Positions 19,009 to 27,480 of a stretch of DNA of 64,000 nt are shown piece after piece (within the stretch, counting starts at the first letter, position 1; each line of letters begins with the position of its first letter). The translations under genes were made by a program, and so were the position numbers. Origin of the DNA: an uncultured Bacteroides sp. Its GTDB lineage: Bacteria; Bacteroidota; Bacteroidia; Bacteroidales; Bacteroidaceae. The stretch spans positions 62,001 to 126,000 of the forward strand of contig NZ_CALDPF010000039.1 of NCBI RefSeq assembly GCF_937912035.1. Direction: 5' to 3'. Under the pieces are notes generated by a model. That model had not been told where the DNA came from. It did no database searches and saw only the letters and a list, made by a program, of their open reading frames with translations.

Positions 19009-19872
19009 CTCCAATATCTTCCTTCTGTATTCTGTCGGAGTAACTCCTGTAACCCCTTTAAAACATCTGTTGAAATGGACAGCCGACTCGAAACCGCACT
19101 CCATACTGATTTCTGAAATGTTAAGACGATCATCGGATAGAAGTTTGCAGGCATATCCTATCCTCATGTCGGTGATGTATTGTTTCAGTGTCTTTCCCGT
19201 GTTGTCCTTGAAGTATCTGCAAAAAGCAGATGGATTCATGGCTGTGTATGAAGCTATTTCATCTAGAGTTATGTTATCGGTATATTTCTTGTTTATGTAT
19301 GCCACAACCTTTTCTATTTTCTTGTTCTTGAATTCGGCAGGTACAGGATTATAGTTTGGCGATGCGGCAAATTCCCTCTTTTTTATCATCGACAGCGATT
19401 GCAGCAGTTGGAGAAAAAGAATTATCTGTTCCATACCTTCTGCTTCGGGAATCTGTTTAAGTAATGATGAAATCTCAGGCTTGTTCTTTACGGAAATCTT
19501 CACACCTCTGTTCGATTCGTTAAGAAGATTGTTGATATTGATAAACTGTATGTAGTGTGTAAAGGAGTATTGCATGAAATCTTTCTCAAACTGTATAATC
19601 GTGCCGTTCACCCTTAAATTATCGTCTTGTGCATATTCAGGCGGGTTATGCATACAGTGTGGAAGTGTAGAGCCGAACAAAAGTACGGTTTCGTCCGAAT
19701 AGTCTATAAAATTGTCACCTATAATACACTGTCCGTAGCCTTTTTCTACGTAAAGAATTTCGTATTCTCCATGGAAATGCCATGGATAAGTGAACGACTT
19801 GTAATCGTATGCCCTAGCCTTTATGGGATTCGAATCCGAAATGTGTAATTGCTCGTTTACTATCTTTTTCAT
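19003..19872 (-). CDS. AraC-family transcriptional regulator, probable regulator of the glucuronate operon
   Basis: A 289-residue regulator. The N-terminal cupin-like sensor domain contains WHFHGEYEILYVEKGYG, and the C-terminal double helix-turn-helix contains LDEIASYTAMNPSAFCRYF and ISEISMECGFESAVHFNRCF. The frame is open to 19923, but the ATG at 19872 was chosen because a TATATTTG promoter box on this strand lies at 19900-19907, inside the longer version. It is divergent from the SDR-uxuA-MFS-esterase-uxaC operon, with about 120 bp between start codons, so control of that operon by a hexuronate-related ligand is a reasonable inference. Its 3' end overlaps the convergent ATPase gene by 6 bp. 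Confidence 0.88.
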   Translation of the reverse strand: MKKIVNEQLHISDSNPIKARAYDYKSFTYPWHFHGEYEILYVEKGYGQCIIGDNFIDYSDETVLLFGSTLPHCMHNPPEYAQDDNLRVNGTIIQFEKDFMQYSFTHYIQFININNLLNESNRGVKISVKNKPEISSLLKQIPEAEGMEQIILFLQLLQSLSMIKKREFAASPNYNPVPAEFKNKKIEKVVAYINKKYTDNITLDEIASYTAMNPSAFCRYFKDNTGKTLKQYITDMRIGYACKLLSDDRLNISEISMECGFESAVHFNRCFKGVTGVTPTEYRRKILEL

Positions 19873-19899
19873 CGCATGTATTGAGATTTGCTTTAGGTG

Positions 19900-19907
19900 C
19901 AAATATA
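19900..19907 (-). promoter_or_regulatory. -7 box for the AraC-type regulator gene
   Basis: Reads TATATTTG on the minus strand, about 28 bp upstream of the chosen ATG. It supports the shorter start of the regulator. Confidence 0.6.
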
Positions 19908-19955
19908 AGTAAATATCTTGCAAAAATATGTATATATACTTAATTCTTTCTGTAG

Positions 19956-19963
19956 TAATTTTG
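19956..19963 (+). promoter_or_regulatory. -7 box for the glucuronate operon
   Basis: TAATTTTG matches TAnnTTTG and is followed by CA, 30 bp before the SDR start codon. No convincing -33 TTTG lies at the usual distance, as expected for an activator-dependent promoter. Confidence 0.55.
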
Positions 19964-19993
19964 CATTAAGAAGAATTTAAAACTTATACGTAT

Positions 19994-20809
19994 ATGAATA
20001 ACATGTTTGACATTACCGGTAAGGTAGCCGTTGTAACCGGCGGTTCCGGTGTTTTGGGTAGTAATATAGCTGAAGGTCTATTGAAAGCCGGAGCTAAAGT
20101 TATAATTATCGGTGCTCATCAGGACAGGGTAGATGCTGCATTGGAACGTCTGAAAGCAGTTAGTGATGATGTGGCAGGTACTGTATGTAATGTGCTTGAC
20201 ATCGAGAGTCTTCGTTCTGTAAAAGATACCGTTCTTTCAAAATGGGGACGTGTGGATTTCCTTATCAATGCTGCCGGTGGTAATATTCCTGGAGGTACGT
20301 TGACTGTTGACCAGAATATATTCGACATGAAGGTGGAAGACCTTAATAAAGTGGTGGACCTTAACCTTTATGGAACAGTTTATCCATGTCTGGTATTCGG
20401 CGAAATCATGGCTAAACAGCAGAGCGGTGCTATTGTAAACGTGTCTTCAATGGCTGCATACGAATCGTTGACACGTGTACCGGGATATTCAATGGCCAAG
20501 AGTGCAGTTGAAAACTTCACACGTTGGCTGGCACAGGAAATGGCAATCAAGTTCAGTGATAAGATTCGTGTGAATGCTATTGCTCCGGGATTCTTTATCG
20601 GCAACCAGAACCGTGCTGTTCTTATTAATCCTGACGGCTCGCTTACAGAACGCAGCCAGAAGGTTATAGCAAAGACTCCGATGAGACGTTTCGGTGATAT
20701 TTCTGAACTTAACGGCTCTGTTCAGTTCCTTTGCAGTGATGCCGCCAGCTTTATTACTGGTGCTACGTTGGCTATCGACGGTGGCTTCAGTGCATTCAGT
20801 GGAGTATAA
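19994..20809 (+). CDS. SDR-family oxidoreductase, probable D-mannonate oxidoreductase (fructuronate reductase)
   Basis: A 271-residue short-chain dehydrogenase. The cofactor-binding glycine motif is TGGSGVLG (residues 15-22); catalytic Ser near 151-152 and the YxxxK pair Tyr165/Lys169 are visible, and the conserved NAAGG is present. It is followed 21 bp later by uxuA, which dehydrates D-mannonate. The likely reaction is therefore NAD(P)H-linked reduction of D-fructuronate to D-mannonate, the job done by the unrelated long-chain enzyme UxuB in E. coli. The fold is certain; the substrate comes from gene context. First gene of the glucuronate operon. Confidence 0.85.
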   Translation: MNNMFDITGKVAVVTGGSGVLGSNIAEGLLKAGAKVIIIGAHQDRVDAALERLKAVSDDVAGTVCNVLDIESLRSVKDTVLSKWGRVDFLINAAGGNIPGGTLTVDQNIFDMKVEDLNKVVDLNLYGTVYPCLVFGEIMAKQQSGAIVNVSSMAAYESLTRVPGYSMAKSAVENFTRWLAQEMAIKFSDKIRVNAIAPGFFIGNQNRAVLINPDGSLTERSQKVIAKTPMRRFGDISELNGSVQFLCSDAASFITGATLAIDGGFSAFSGV

Positions 20810-20830
20810 ATCTTTAAAATTCATACGATT

Positions 20831-22015
20831 ATGATGGAAAAAACTTGGAGATGGTTTGGAAAGAAGGATAAGATTACTCTTTCCATGCTGCGTCAGATAG
20901 GAGTAGAAGGAATAGTAACAGCTTTGCATGATGTTCCAAACGGCGAGATTTGGACTGTTGAAGCTATCAACGATTTGAAATCGTATATCGAATCATACGG
21001 ATTGAGATGGTCGGTAGTGGAAAGTCTTCCTGTATGCGAAGCTATAAAATATGCAGGTCCTGAACGCGACCAGCTTATTGAAAACTATAAAGTCAGCCTT
21101 GCCAATCTTGGAAAATGTGGTGTAAAGACAGTATGCTACAATTTCATGCCGGTAATCGACTGGGTGAGAACTGACTTGCAGCATCCTTGGGCGGACGGTA
21201 CAAGCTCATTGTACTACGACAGGGTGCGTTTCGCATATTTCGACGTAAAGATTCTTCAGCGTGAAGGAGCTGAGAAAGATTATTCTGAAGAAGAGCTCCG
21301 CAAGGTAGAAGAACTTGACAAGGTTATCACAGAAGCTGAAAAAGATGAGCTTATCGACGCTATCATCGTTAAGACTCAGGGATTCGTAAACGGAAATATC
21401 CGCGAAGGAGATAAGAACCCTGTAGCTATATTCAAGCGTCTGCTTTCACTTTATGAAGGTATAGACCGTGATGCATTGCGTGAAAACATGCGTTACTTCC
21501 TTGCTGCAATTATGCCTGTTTGCGAGGAATATGGTGTTAACATGTGTGTACATCCGGACGATCCTCCTTTCCAGATTCTCGGATTGCCTCGTATCGTTAC
21601 AAACGAAGAGGATATAGCCTGGTTCCTTAATGCAGTTGACAATCCTCACAACGGACTGACTTTCTGTGCAGGTTCGTTGAGTGCAGGCGAGCATAACGAT
21701 ACACGCGAACTTGCAAAGAAATTTGCCAAACGTACACACTTCGTACATTTGCGCAGTACAGCGGCTATGCCTGGCGGTAACTTCATCGAAAGTACTCATC
21801 TGACCGGACGCGGACATCTGGTTGACCTTATCAGAATATTTGAAAAGGAAAATCCGGGATTGCCTATGCGTGTTGACCATGGACGTATGATGCTTGGCGA
21901 CGAAGACAAGGGTTACAATGCTGGATATTCATTCCACGGACGTATGCTTGCCCTTGGACAGGTTGAAGGTATGATGGCTGTGGTAGATGATGAACTGAAA
22001 AACGGATTAGTTTAA
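20831..22015 (+). CDS. uxuA: Mannonate dehydratase
   Basis: Converts D-mannonate to 2-keto-3-deoxy-D-gluconate in glucuronate catabolism. At 394 residues it has the same length as the E. coli enzyme. Family sequences are visible: a start like TWRWFGKKDKITLSMLRQIG, metal-site candidates in MCVHPDDPPF and HFVHLRS, and the closing RVDHGRMMLGDEDKG. Two ATG codons are adjacent at 20831; the first was used. It lies between the SDR reductase and the hexuronate permease, with a long AT-rich inverted repeat in the gap after it. Confidence 0.96.
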   Translation: MMEKTWRWFGKKDKITLSMLRQIGVEGIVTALHDVPNGEIWTVEAINDLKSYIESYGLRWSVVESLPVCEAIKYAGPERDQLIENYKVSLANLGKCGVKTVCYNFMPVIDWVRTDLQHPWADGTSSLYYDRVRFAYFDVKILQREGAEKDYSEEELRKVEELDKVITEAEKDELIDAIIVKTQGFVNGNIREGDKNPVAIFKRLLSLYEGIDRDALRENMRYFLAAIMPVCEEYGVNMCVHPDDPPFQILGLPRIVTNEEDIAWFLNAVDNPHNGLTFCAGSLSAGEHNDTRELAKKFAKRTHFVHLRSTAAMPGGNFIESTHLTGRGHLVDLIRIFEKENPGLPMRVDHGRMMLGDEDKGYNAGYSFHGRMLALGQVEGMMAVVDDELKNGLV

Positions 22016-22029
22016 AATAGATAATGACT

Positions 22030-22091
22030 AATTAAAAATTAAGAATTAATAATGTCGTATCCACCCCATTATTAATTCTTAATTTTTAATT
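22030..22091. repeat. Perfect 24-bp AT-rich inverted repeat between uxuA and the permease gene
   Basis: The arms at 22030-22053 and 22068-22091 are exact reverse complements, separated by a 14-base loop containing TATCCACCCC. The arms are almost pure A/T, and no T-run characteristic of a terminator follows. Similar ATCCACCC-plus-AT sequences occur in the nuo operon (47931, 52417). It could modulate expression between operon genes or be a small mobile-repeat remnant. Confidence 0.85.
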
Positions 22092-22108
22092 CTTAATTTA
22101 ATAATACC

Positions 22109-23584
22109 ATGAATTCACAAGATAATAGAATGAAAATGACAAATTATCGCTGGACGATATGCCTGATGCTGTTTATCGCCACAACGATAAACTATATGGA
22201 CCGACAGGTTCTTTCTCTGACATGGAAGGATTTCATTGCTCCGGAATTTAACTGGACTGACGCAAATTACGGAACAATAGCAGGTTTCTTCTCTATACTG
22301 TATTCTATCAGTATGCTTTTCGTTGGAAAATTTGTTGATAAGATTGGAACAAAGAAAGGTTATTTGTGGGCTATAGGTATATGGTCTGTAGGTGCCTGTC
22401 TTCACACTTTCTGCGGAATTCTTACTGCCGGAATATCTACAGGCACTTGGGCTTTCACTTTCGAAGGTGCGCGTGAGGCTATAGAGGCTGCTGAAAAGGC
22501 AGGTACGGTGATATGGAGTGTATCGACTGTAAGTATATGGCTATTCCTTGCAGCACGTTCGATTTTGGCAGTAGGAGAGTCAGGTAACTTTCCGTGCGCC
22601 ATAAAGGTGACTGCAGAATATTTCCCTAAGAAAGACCGTGCTTTCGCAACCAGTGTGTTCAATGCCGGAGCTCAGCTTGGAGCCTTGCTTGCACCTTTCA
22701 CTATTCCTGTCATAGCACGTTATATGGGTTGGGAAATGTCATTCCTTATCATCGGTGCTTTAGGTTTCTTCTGGATGGGATTTTGGGTGAAAATGTATGA
22801 TGCTCCGTCTAAACATAAGAAAGTGAACAAGGCTGAGTTGGAATATATCGAGCAGGATCGTCTGGCTGAAGCATCCGAGGCTTCCAGTCCTGCATCAGAA
22901 GAGAAAAAGGAGAAAGGTATCAGTCTTTGGAAATGTTTCACTTTCCGTCAGACTTGGGCTGTTATATTCGGACGCTGTCTTCCTGATGGTGTGTGGTGGT
23001 TCTTCCTTTTCTGGGCACCTGCATACGTGAAGGACGTTTACGGCTACAGTTCAGACTCTACTATGGGTATGCTGCTTATCTTTACTCTCTATCTGATTTC
23101 AATGCTTTCTATCATTGGCGGTTATCTGCCTACGGTATTTATCACGCGCCTTGGCATGAATCCGTTTGCAGGACGTATGCGCGCTATGTTTATCTTCTCG
23201 CTGTTCCCATTGCTGGGACTTTTTGCTCAACCGCTCGGAAATATATCATGTTGGTTCCCAATCATCATAATAGGTATAATAGGTGCTGCGCATCAGAGCT
23301 GGAGTGCCAACACATATACGGTGGTGAGCGATATGTTCCCAAAATCGGCTGTAGCAACAGTTACAGGTATCGGTGGTATGGCAGGTGGTATCGGTAGCTT
23401 GCTGTTCAATCAGGGTTCCGGTATCCTGTTTACTTACTCAAAGGAAACAAATATGGCTTTCATGGGATTTGAAGGTATTCATGCCGGTTATATGATAGTA
23501 TTCCTTATAGCTTCCGTAGCTTATCTGTTCAGCTGGATAATGATAAAGATACTTGTTCCGAAGTATAAGATAATTGAAGTATAG
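22109..23584 (+). CDS. MFS transporter, hexuronate-type permease
   Basis: A 491-residue, multi-helix member of the anion:cation symporter branch of the MFS, similar to ExuT. The start resembles family members (WTICLMLFIATTINYMDRQVLS), with the GESGNFPCAIKVTAEYFP segment and a charged central loop (residues ~230-265). An insertion of roughly 35 residues (near residues 110-140, including FEGAREAIEAAEKAG) lies between early helices. The context, with uxuA and uxaC, indicates uptake of glucuronate or a related hexuronate across the inner membrane. The exact substrate is inferred. Confidence 0.9.
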   Translation: MNSQDNRMKMTNYRWTICLMLFIATTINYMDRQVLSLTWKDFIAPEFNWTDANYGTIAGFFSILYSISMLFVGKFVDKIGTKKGYLWAIGIWSVGACLHTFCGILTAGISTGTWAFTFEGAREAIEAAEKAGTVIWSVSTVSIWLFLAARSILAVGESGNFPCAIKVTAEYFPKKDRAFATSVFNAGAQLGALLAPFTIPVIARYMGWEMSFLIIGALGFFWMGFWVKMYDAPSKHKKVNKAELEYIEQDRLAEASEASSPASEEKKEKGISLWKCFTFRQTWAVIFGRCLPDGVWWFFLFWAPAYVKDVYGYSSDSTMGMLLIFTLYLISMLSIIGGYLPTVFITRLGMNPFAGRMRAMFIFSLFPLLGLFAQPLGNISCWFPIIIIGIIGAAHQSWSANTYTVVSDMFPKSAVATVTGIGGMAGGIGSLLFNQGSGILFTYSKETNMAFMGFEGIHAGYMIVFLIASVAYLFSWIMIKILVPKYKIIEV

Positions 23585-23605
23585 TAATAAAAAACGTATA
23601 ATTGA

Positions 23606-24409
23606 ATGTTCTCTTTTATTAAAAGAATTGATCTTGCAAAATTCTGCCTGTTGTGTTTTGGATTGAATGTATTGATTCTCAATGCAAGTAATAATAAACA
23701 GGAGAATCTGGATATATATGTCTGTATAGGACAATCGAATATGGCTGGTCGTGCTGTACTGCCGCCTGAACTTACAGACACTTTGGATAATGTTTTTCTA
23801 CTGAATTCTGATGGAGTTTTTGAGAAAGCAGTTAATCCGTTAAACCGATATTCAAATATTCGTAAAGACATCTCAATGCAAAGATTAAGTCCTGCCTATG
23901 AATTCGGTATAACGATTTCAAGACTGACTAAAAGTGATGTAGGCCTGGTGGTCAATGCACGCGGAGGTTCGTCTATCAATTCCTGGATTAAAGGCAGTAA
24001 AGACGGATATTACGAAAAGACTCTCTCAAGAATCCGTGAAGCGATGAAGTATGGTGTAGTAAAAGCTATTTTATGGCATCAGGGCGAGACGGACTGTGCT
24101 TCTTCAGATAAGTATATGGCTAAGCTACAGAAACTTATCACAGATTTAAGAACAGATTTGGGAATGGAAAATTTGCCAGTAGTGGTAGGTCAGATATCCA
24201 GATGGGATGGTTGGACCAAACGTCCGGAAGGGACAAAGGCTTTTAATGAAATGATAACTACTGTCCCGGATTTTATTCCGAATTCAGGCTTTGTCACTTC
24301 TGAAGGAATAAAGCCTTATAAGGATGAGTTTGATCCTCATTTTGATACCGGAGGACAGTTGCTTTTAGGAAAGAGATATGCATATAAAGTTATAGATTTA
24401 TTGAAGTAA
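23606..24409 (+). CDS. Exported SGNH-type carbohydrate acetylesterase (sialate O-acetylesterase/CE6-like)
   Basis: A 267-residue enzyme of the DUF303/SASA family. After an N-terminal hydrophobic stretch (residues ~10-28) comes the nucleophile motif IGQSNMAGR (Ser44), the block III-type LWHQGETD, and a closing DPHFDTGGQ that supplies the catalytic Asp/His. It removes acetyl groups from sugars; acetylated xylan or uronate-containing glycans are likely substrates given its place in a glucuronate operon. It starts 21 bp after the permease and ends 2 bp before uxaC. Export suggests action in the periplasm or outside, before uptake. Confidence 0.85.
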   Translation: MFSFIKRIDLAKFCLLCFGLNVLILNASNNKQENLDIYVCIGQSNMAGRAVLPPELTDTLDNVFLLNSDGVFEKAVNPLNRYSNIRKDISMQRLSPAYEFGITISRLTKSDVGLVVNARGGSSINSWIKGSKDGYYEKTLSRIREAMKYGVVKAILWHQGETDCASSDKYMAKLQKLITDLRTDLGMENLPVVVGQISRWDGWTKRPEGTKAFNEMITTVPDFIPNSGFVTSEGIKPYKDEFDPHFDTGGQLLLGKRYAYKVIDLLK

Positions 24410-24411
24410 AT

Positions 24412-25818
24412 ATGAAAGATTTTATAAATGAGGATTTTCTTCTGCAGAGTGATGTGGCGAAGATGCTTTATCATGAACATGCGGAAAAGATGCCTATCAT
24501 AGACTATCACTGTCATCTCAATCCGAAGATGATTGCAGATGATTATAAGTTCAGTTCCATTACAGAGATATGGCTTGGTGGCGACCATTATAAATGGCGT
24601 GCAATGCGTGCGAATGGTGTAGACGAAAAGTACATAACCGGTAAGGAAACTTCCGACTGGGAGAAATTCGAGAAATGGGCTGAAACAGTTCCATATACAT
24701 TGCGCAATCCGCTTTACCACTGGACTCATCTGGAACTGAAGACAGCTTTCGGAATAGGCGAGACTCTCAATCCTGCTTCGGCAAGAAGAATTTACGAGAG
24801 ATGTAACGAACTACTTGCCACACCTGAATATTCGGCTCGCGGATTGATGAGGAGATATAATGTAGAGTCGGTATGTACAACCGACGATCCGATTGACACA
24901 CTGGAGTATCATAAGTCTATTGCTGATTCAGGTTTTGAAGTTAAGGTTTTGCCTGCCTGGAGACCGGATAAGGCTATGAATGTTACTACGGCTTCTGAAT
25001 ACAGAGCATATTTGGAAAAACTTTCACAGGCTAGCGGTGTGACAATTTCCAGATTTGATGATTTGATTGAGGCGTTGAAAATACGTCATCAGTATTTTGC
25101 TGACCACGGATGTAAACTTGCTGACCACGGTCTTGCGGATATACCTGCGGCTGATTATACTATGGCAGAAATATCGGCAATATTCGACAAAGTATATGGA
25201 GGTAACGAGCTGACTAAGGAGGAAAAAACAAAATATCAGACAGCTCTTTTGATTATCCTCTCGGAGATGAATGCTGAGGCAGGATGGACGCAGCAGTATC
25301 ATTACGGACCGTTGCGTAACACCAATTCAAGAATGATGGCCAAGCTTGGTCCTGATACAGGGTTTGATACTATCGGTGATTTCAGATGTGCTGAGGCTAT
25401 GGTTAAGATTTTCGACCGTCTGAACTCAGAAGGTAAGTTGGCAAAGACAATTATATATAATATTAATCCTGCTGAGAATGATATGGTGGCGGCGATGATA
25501 GCTAACTATCAGGATGGTAGTGTACCTGGAAAAATGCAGTTTGGTTCAGGCTGGTGGTTCAACGACCAAATGGGAGGAATGCTCCGCCAGATGAATGCCT
25601 TGTCCGAGCAGGGACTGTTGAGCCGTTTTGTAGGTATGCTTACAGACTCTCGTTCGTTCCTTTCATATCCTCGTCATGAATATTTCCGCAGGATCTTGTG
25701 TAATATGATTGGTAATGACGTTGTGAACGGAATACTTCCTGAATCCGAAATGGGAAGAATAAAAGGTATGATAGAAGATATCTGCTATTGCAATGCCAAA
25801 AGTTATCTGAATCTTTAA
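24412..25818 (+). CDS. uxaC: Glucuronate isomerase
   Basis: Interconverts D-glucuronate and D-fructuronate (also galacturonate and tagaturonate), the first cytoplasmic step of the pathway. The 468-residue length is close to E. coli UxaC (470). It belongs to the amidohydrolase-like fold; the HxH motif is IIDYHCHLNP (His33, His35). Other recognisable family segments are TDDPIDTLEYH and WWFNDQMGGM. Last gene of the operon, 2 bp after the esterase and followed by a strong terminator at 25836. Confidence 0.97.
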   Translation: MKDFINEDFLLQSDVAKMLYHEHAEKMPIIDYHCHLNPKMIADDYKFSSITEIWLGGDHYKWRAMRANGVDEKYITGKETSDWEKFEKWAETVPYTLRNPLYHWTHLELKTAFGIGETLNPASARRIYERCNELLATPEYSARGLMRRYNVESVCTTDDPIDTLEYHKSIADSGFEVKVLPAWRPDKAMNVTTASEYRAYLEKLSQASGVTISRFDDLIEALKIRHQYFADHGCKLADHGLADIPAADYTMAEISAIFDKVYGGNELTKEEKTKYQTALLIILSEMNAEAGWTQQYHYGPLRNTNSRMMAKLGPDTGFDTIGDFRCAEAMVKIFDRLNSEGKLAKTIIYNINPAENDMVAAMIANYQDGSVPGKMQFGSGWWFNDQMGGMLRQMNALSEQGLLSRFVGMLTDSRSFLSYPRHEYFRRILCNMIGNDVVNGILPESEMGRIKGMIEDICYCNAKSYLNL

Positions 25819-25835
25819 GAGATAATATAAAAACT

Positions 25836-25884
25836 ACAGCCGCCGTATTACCGGAAATTCCGGATAATGCGGCGGCTGTTTTAT
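25836..25884 (+). terminator. Rho-independent terminator after uxaC
   Basis: A long hairpin with arms beginning ACAGCCGCCG and ending CGGCGGCTGT, with a CCGGAAATTCCGG top, followed by TTTT. It closes the glucuronate operon. Confidence 0.85.
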
Positions 25885-25948
25885 GAACTATTGTTATTAA
25901 TACTCTCTTTTTATTAAAGATTTCTATTTTGTTTATATCCCATTATTT

Positions 25949-26374
25949 TCAAGCATTCTTAGCCTTGAAAGCCAGTGCGTACATACGCATCTGTTTCACC
26001 ATAGCAAGAAGTCCGTTGCTCCTTGTTGGAGAAAGATGTTCTTTCAATCCAATTTTCTCAATGAAGTACAAATCAGATTCAAGAATCTCGTCAGGGGTGT
26101 GACCTGATACGACCTTTATGAGGAGAGCTATGATTCCTTTTACAATCAAGGCGTCACTTTCTGCCTGGAATATTATCTTTCCGTTTTCCATATCAGCCTG
26201 AAGCCATACACGGCTTTGGCAACCGTCGATAAGGTTCTGGTCTGTCTTGTATTCCGGATTGAGCGGTTCCTGTTCGTTTCCCAAATCTATTAATAGCTGG
26301 TACTTGTCCATCCAATCATCGAAATCGCTAAACTCTTCTATTACTTCGTCCTGAAGTTCGTTTATTGTTTTCAT
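25949..26374 (-). CDS. sufE: SufE-family Fe-S cluster assembly protein
   Basis: A 141-residue sulfur-acceptor protein that takes persulfide sulfur from a SufS-type cysteine desulfurase and passes it to the SUF scaffold. The active-site cysteine is Cys52 in LIDGCQSRVW, the family signature, and the C-terminal region (NGLLAMVKQMRMYAL) also fits. It lies 18 bp after the M28-type enzyme gene and is probably the last gene of the rsfS-ftsH-cdsA group. No sufS or sufBCD gene is nearby. Confidence 0.93.
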   Translation of the reverse strand: MKTINELQDEVIEEFSDFDDWMDKYQLLIDLGNEQEPLNPEYKTDQNLIDGCQSRVWLQADMENGKIIFQAESDALIVKGIIALLIKVVSGHTPDEILESDLYFIEKIGLKEHLSPTRSNGLLAMVKQMRMYALAFKAKNA

Positions 26375-26392
26375 CGTTATCTTGTTTTTATG

Positions 26393-27400
26393 TTATTTCT
26401 CATTGTAAATTACCTGGAGAACTGTCTGGCCTACAGCCTGTAGGGTGGAGCGGTCTATATTCTCCATTGTATCACCTATGGTATGCCATGTAGGATTGAA
26501 TCCTGTATTGGTACTTGTGTCATAATGAATAATGTCCACACAAGGTATCTGCCTGTATCGGTTTACATAGATATGGTCGTCTGTTATTTCTCCACCTTTT
26601 TCTTTTATAAATGTATTTCCGTAGCCAAGTTCGTGTGCGGCATTCCAGATTTTCTTCATTACACTGTTGGCTGTACGCTGTGAATATCCTTCATAATAGA
26701 AAGTAGCATTTTTTCCTCCTACCATATCCAGAAGTATTCCATAGCGGGCTTTGTAGTTTGGAACGTGAGGAATCCTGCCCCAATACTGGGAACCAAGACA
26801 CCATGTATCTGCCTTATAGTTACCTTGATAGAATTCAGGTATACCATAGTCTTCTGCGTCAAAGAAAGCTATGTCAATACCTATTGCGGGAGACTGTTTT
26901 TGAATTTGTCTGGCGATTTCAAGTAATACTCCTACACCGCTGGCACCGTCGTTTGCCCCGTCTATGGCTGTATGATGATATTTTTCTTCGTCACTGTCTG
27001 CGTATGGACGGCAGTCCCAATGAGCAAAAAGTATGACTCTTTTCTTTGCTTCAGGATTATATTCGCCTATTATATTGCGTGCTTTGAGCAATGTACCGTC
27101 GTATGCTACCAGATCAGCATATTGGTTGTATACCTTTGCGCCGAAACGTTTGAGTTCTGATGCCAGATATTCTCCACATTCTAAGTGAGCTTTAGTATTT
27201 GGAACACGTGGTCCGAAGTCTACTTGGGCCTTAACATAGCTGTATGCACTGTCGGCATTAAAAGCAGGTACTTGAACATTGGATGCTGTTTCTTCCTTGC
27301 TTATGGTTGAATCGCTTTTCTTGCTGCTGCCGCATGCCGTAACGGATGCAGCATAAATTAGAATAAGCGAACCTGATAATACTTTTCCGAATATGTTCAT
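26393..27400 (-). CDS. M28-family lipoprotein: glutaminyl-peptide cyclotransferase-like or metallopeptidase
   Basis: A 335-residue exported protein with a lipobox (VTAC, Cys23). The M28 zinc-site pattern is visible: AHWDCRPYAD (His127), DGANDGASG (Asp151), AFFDAEDYG (Glu183), and a late DDHIYV. The tryptophan and acidic pattern, and the single-metal-like spacing, resemble bacterial glutaminyl cyclases, which cyclise N-terminal Gln to pyroglutamate. In Bacteroidetes this modification is frequent on exported proteins, whose N-termini after signal peptide removal often begin with Gln. An aminopeptidase role cannot be excluded. It lies between cdsA and sufE on the same strand. Confidence 0.8.
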   Translation of the reverse strand: MNIFGKVLSGSLILIYAASVTACGSSKKSDSTISKEETASNVQVPAFNADSAYSYVKAQVDFGPRVPNTKAHLECGEYLASELKRFGAKVYNQYADLVAYDGTLLKARNIIGEYNPEAKKRVILFAHWDCRPYADSDEEKYHHTAIDGANDGASGVGVLLEIARQIQKQSPAIGIDIAFFDAEDYGIPEFYQGNYKADTWCLGSQYWGRIPHVPNYKARYGILLDMVGGKNATFYYEGYSQRTANSVMKKIWNAAHELGYGNTFIKEKGGEITDDHIYVNRYRQIPCVDIIHYDTSTNTGFNPTWHTIGDTMENIDRSTLQAVGQTVLQVIYNEK

Positions 27401-27480
27401 TGGAAATTGATTTTATATGTTATAAAAAAATCATTAATCAACCGTTACAGCTAATTAATGATTGTTGATTAATTATCATG

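Noticed and set aside
19873..19923. Longer start for the AraC-type regulator
   Set aside because: The extra codons contain the -7 box TATATTTG at 19900-19907, so they are probably upstream of transcription.
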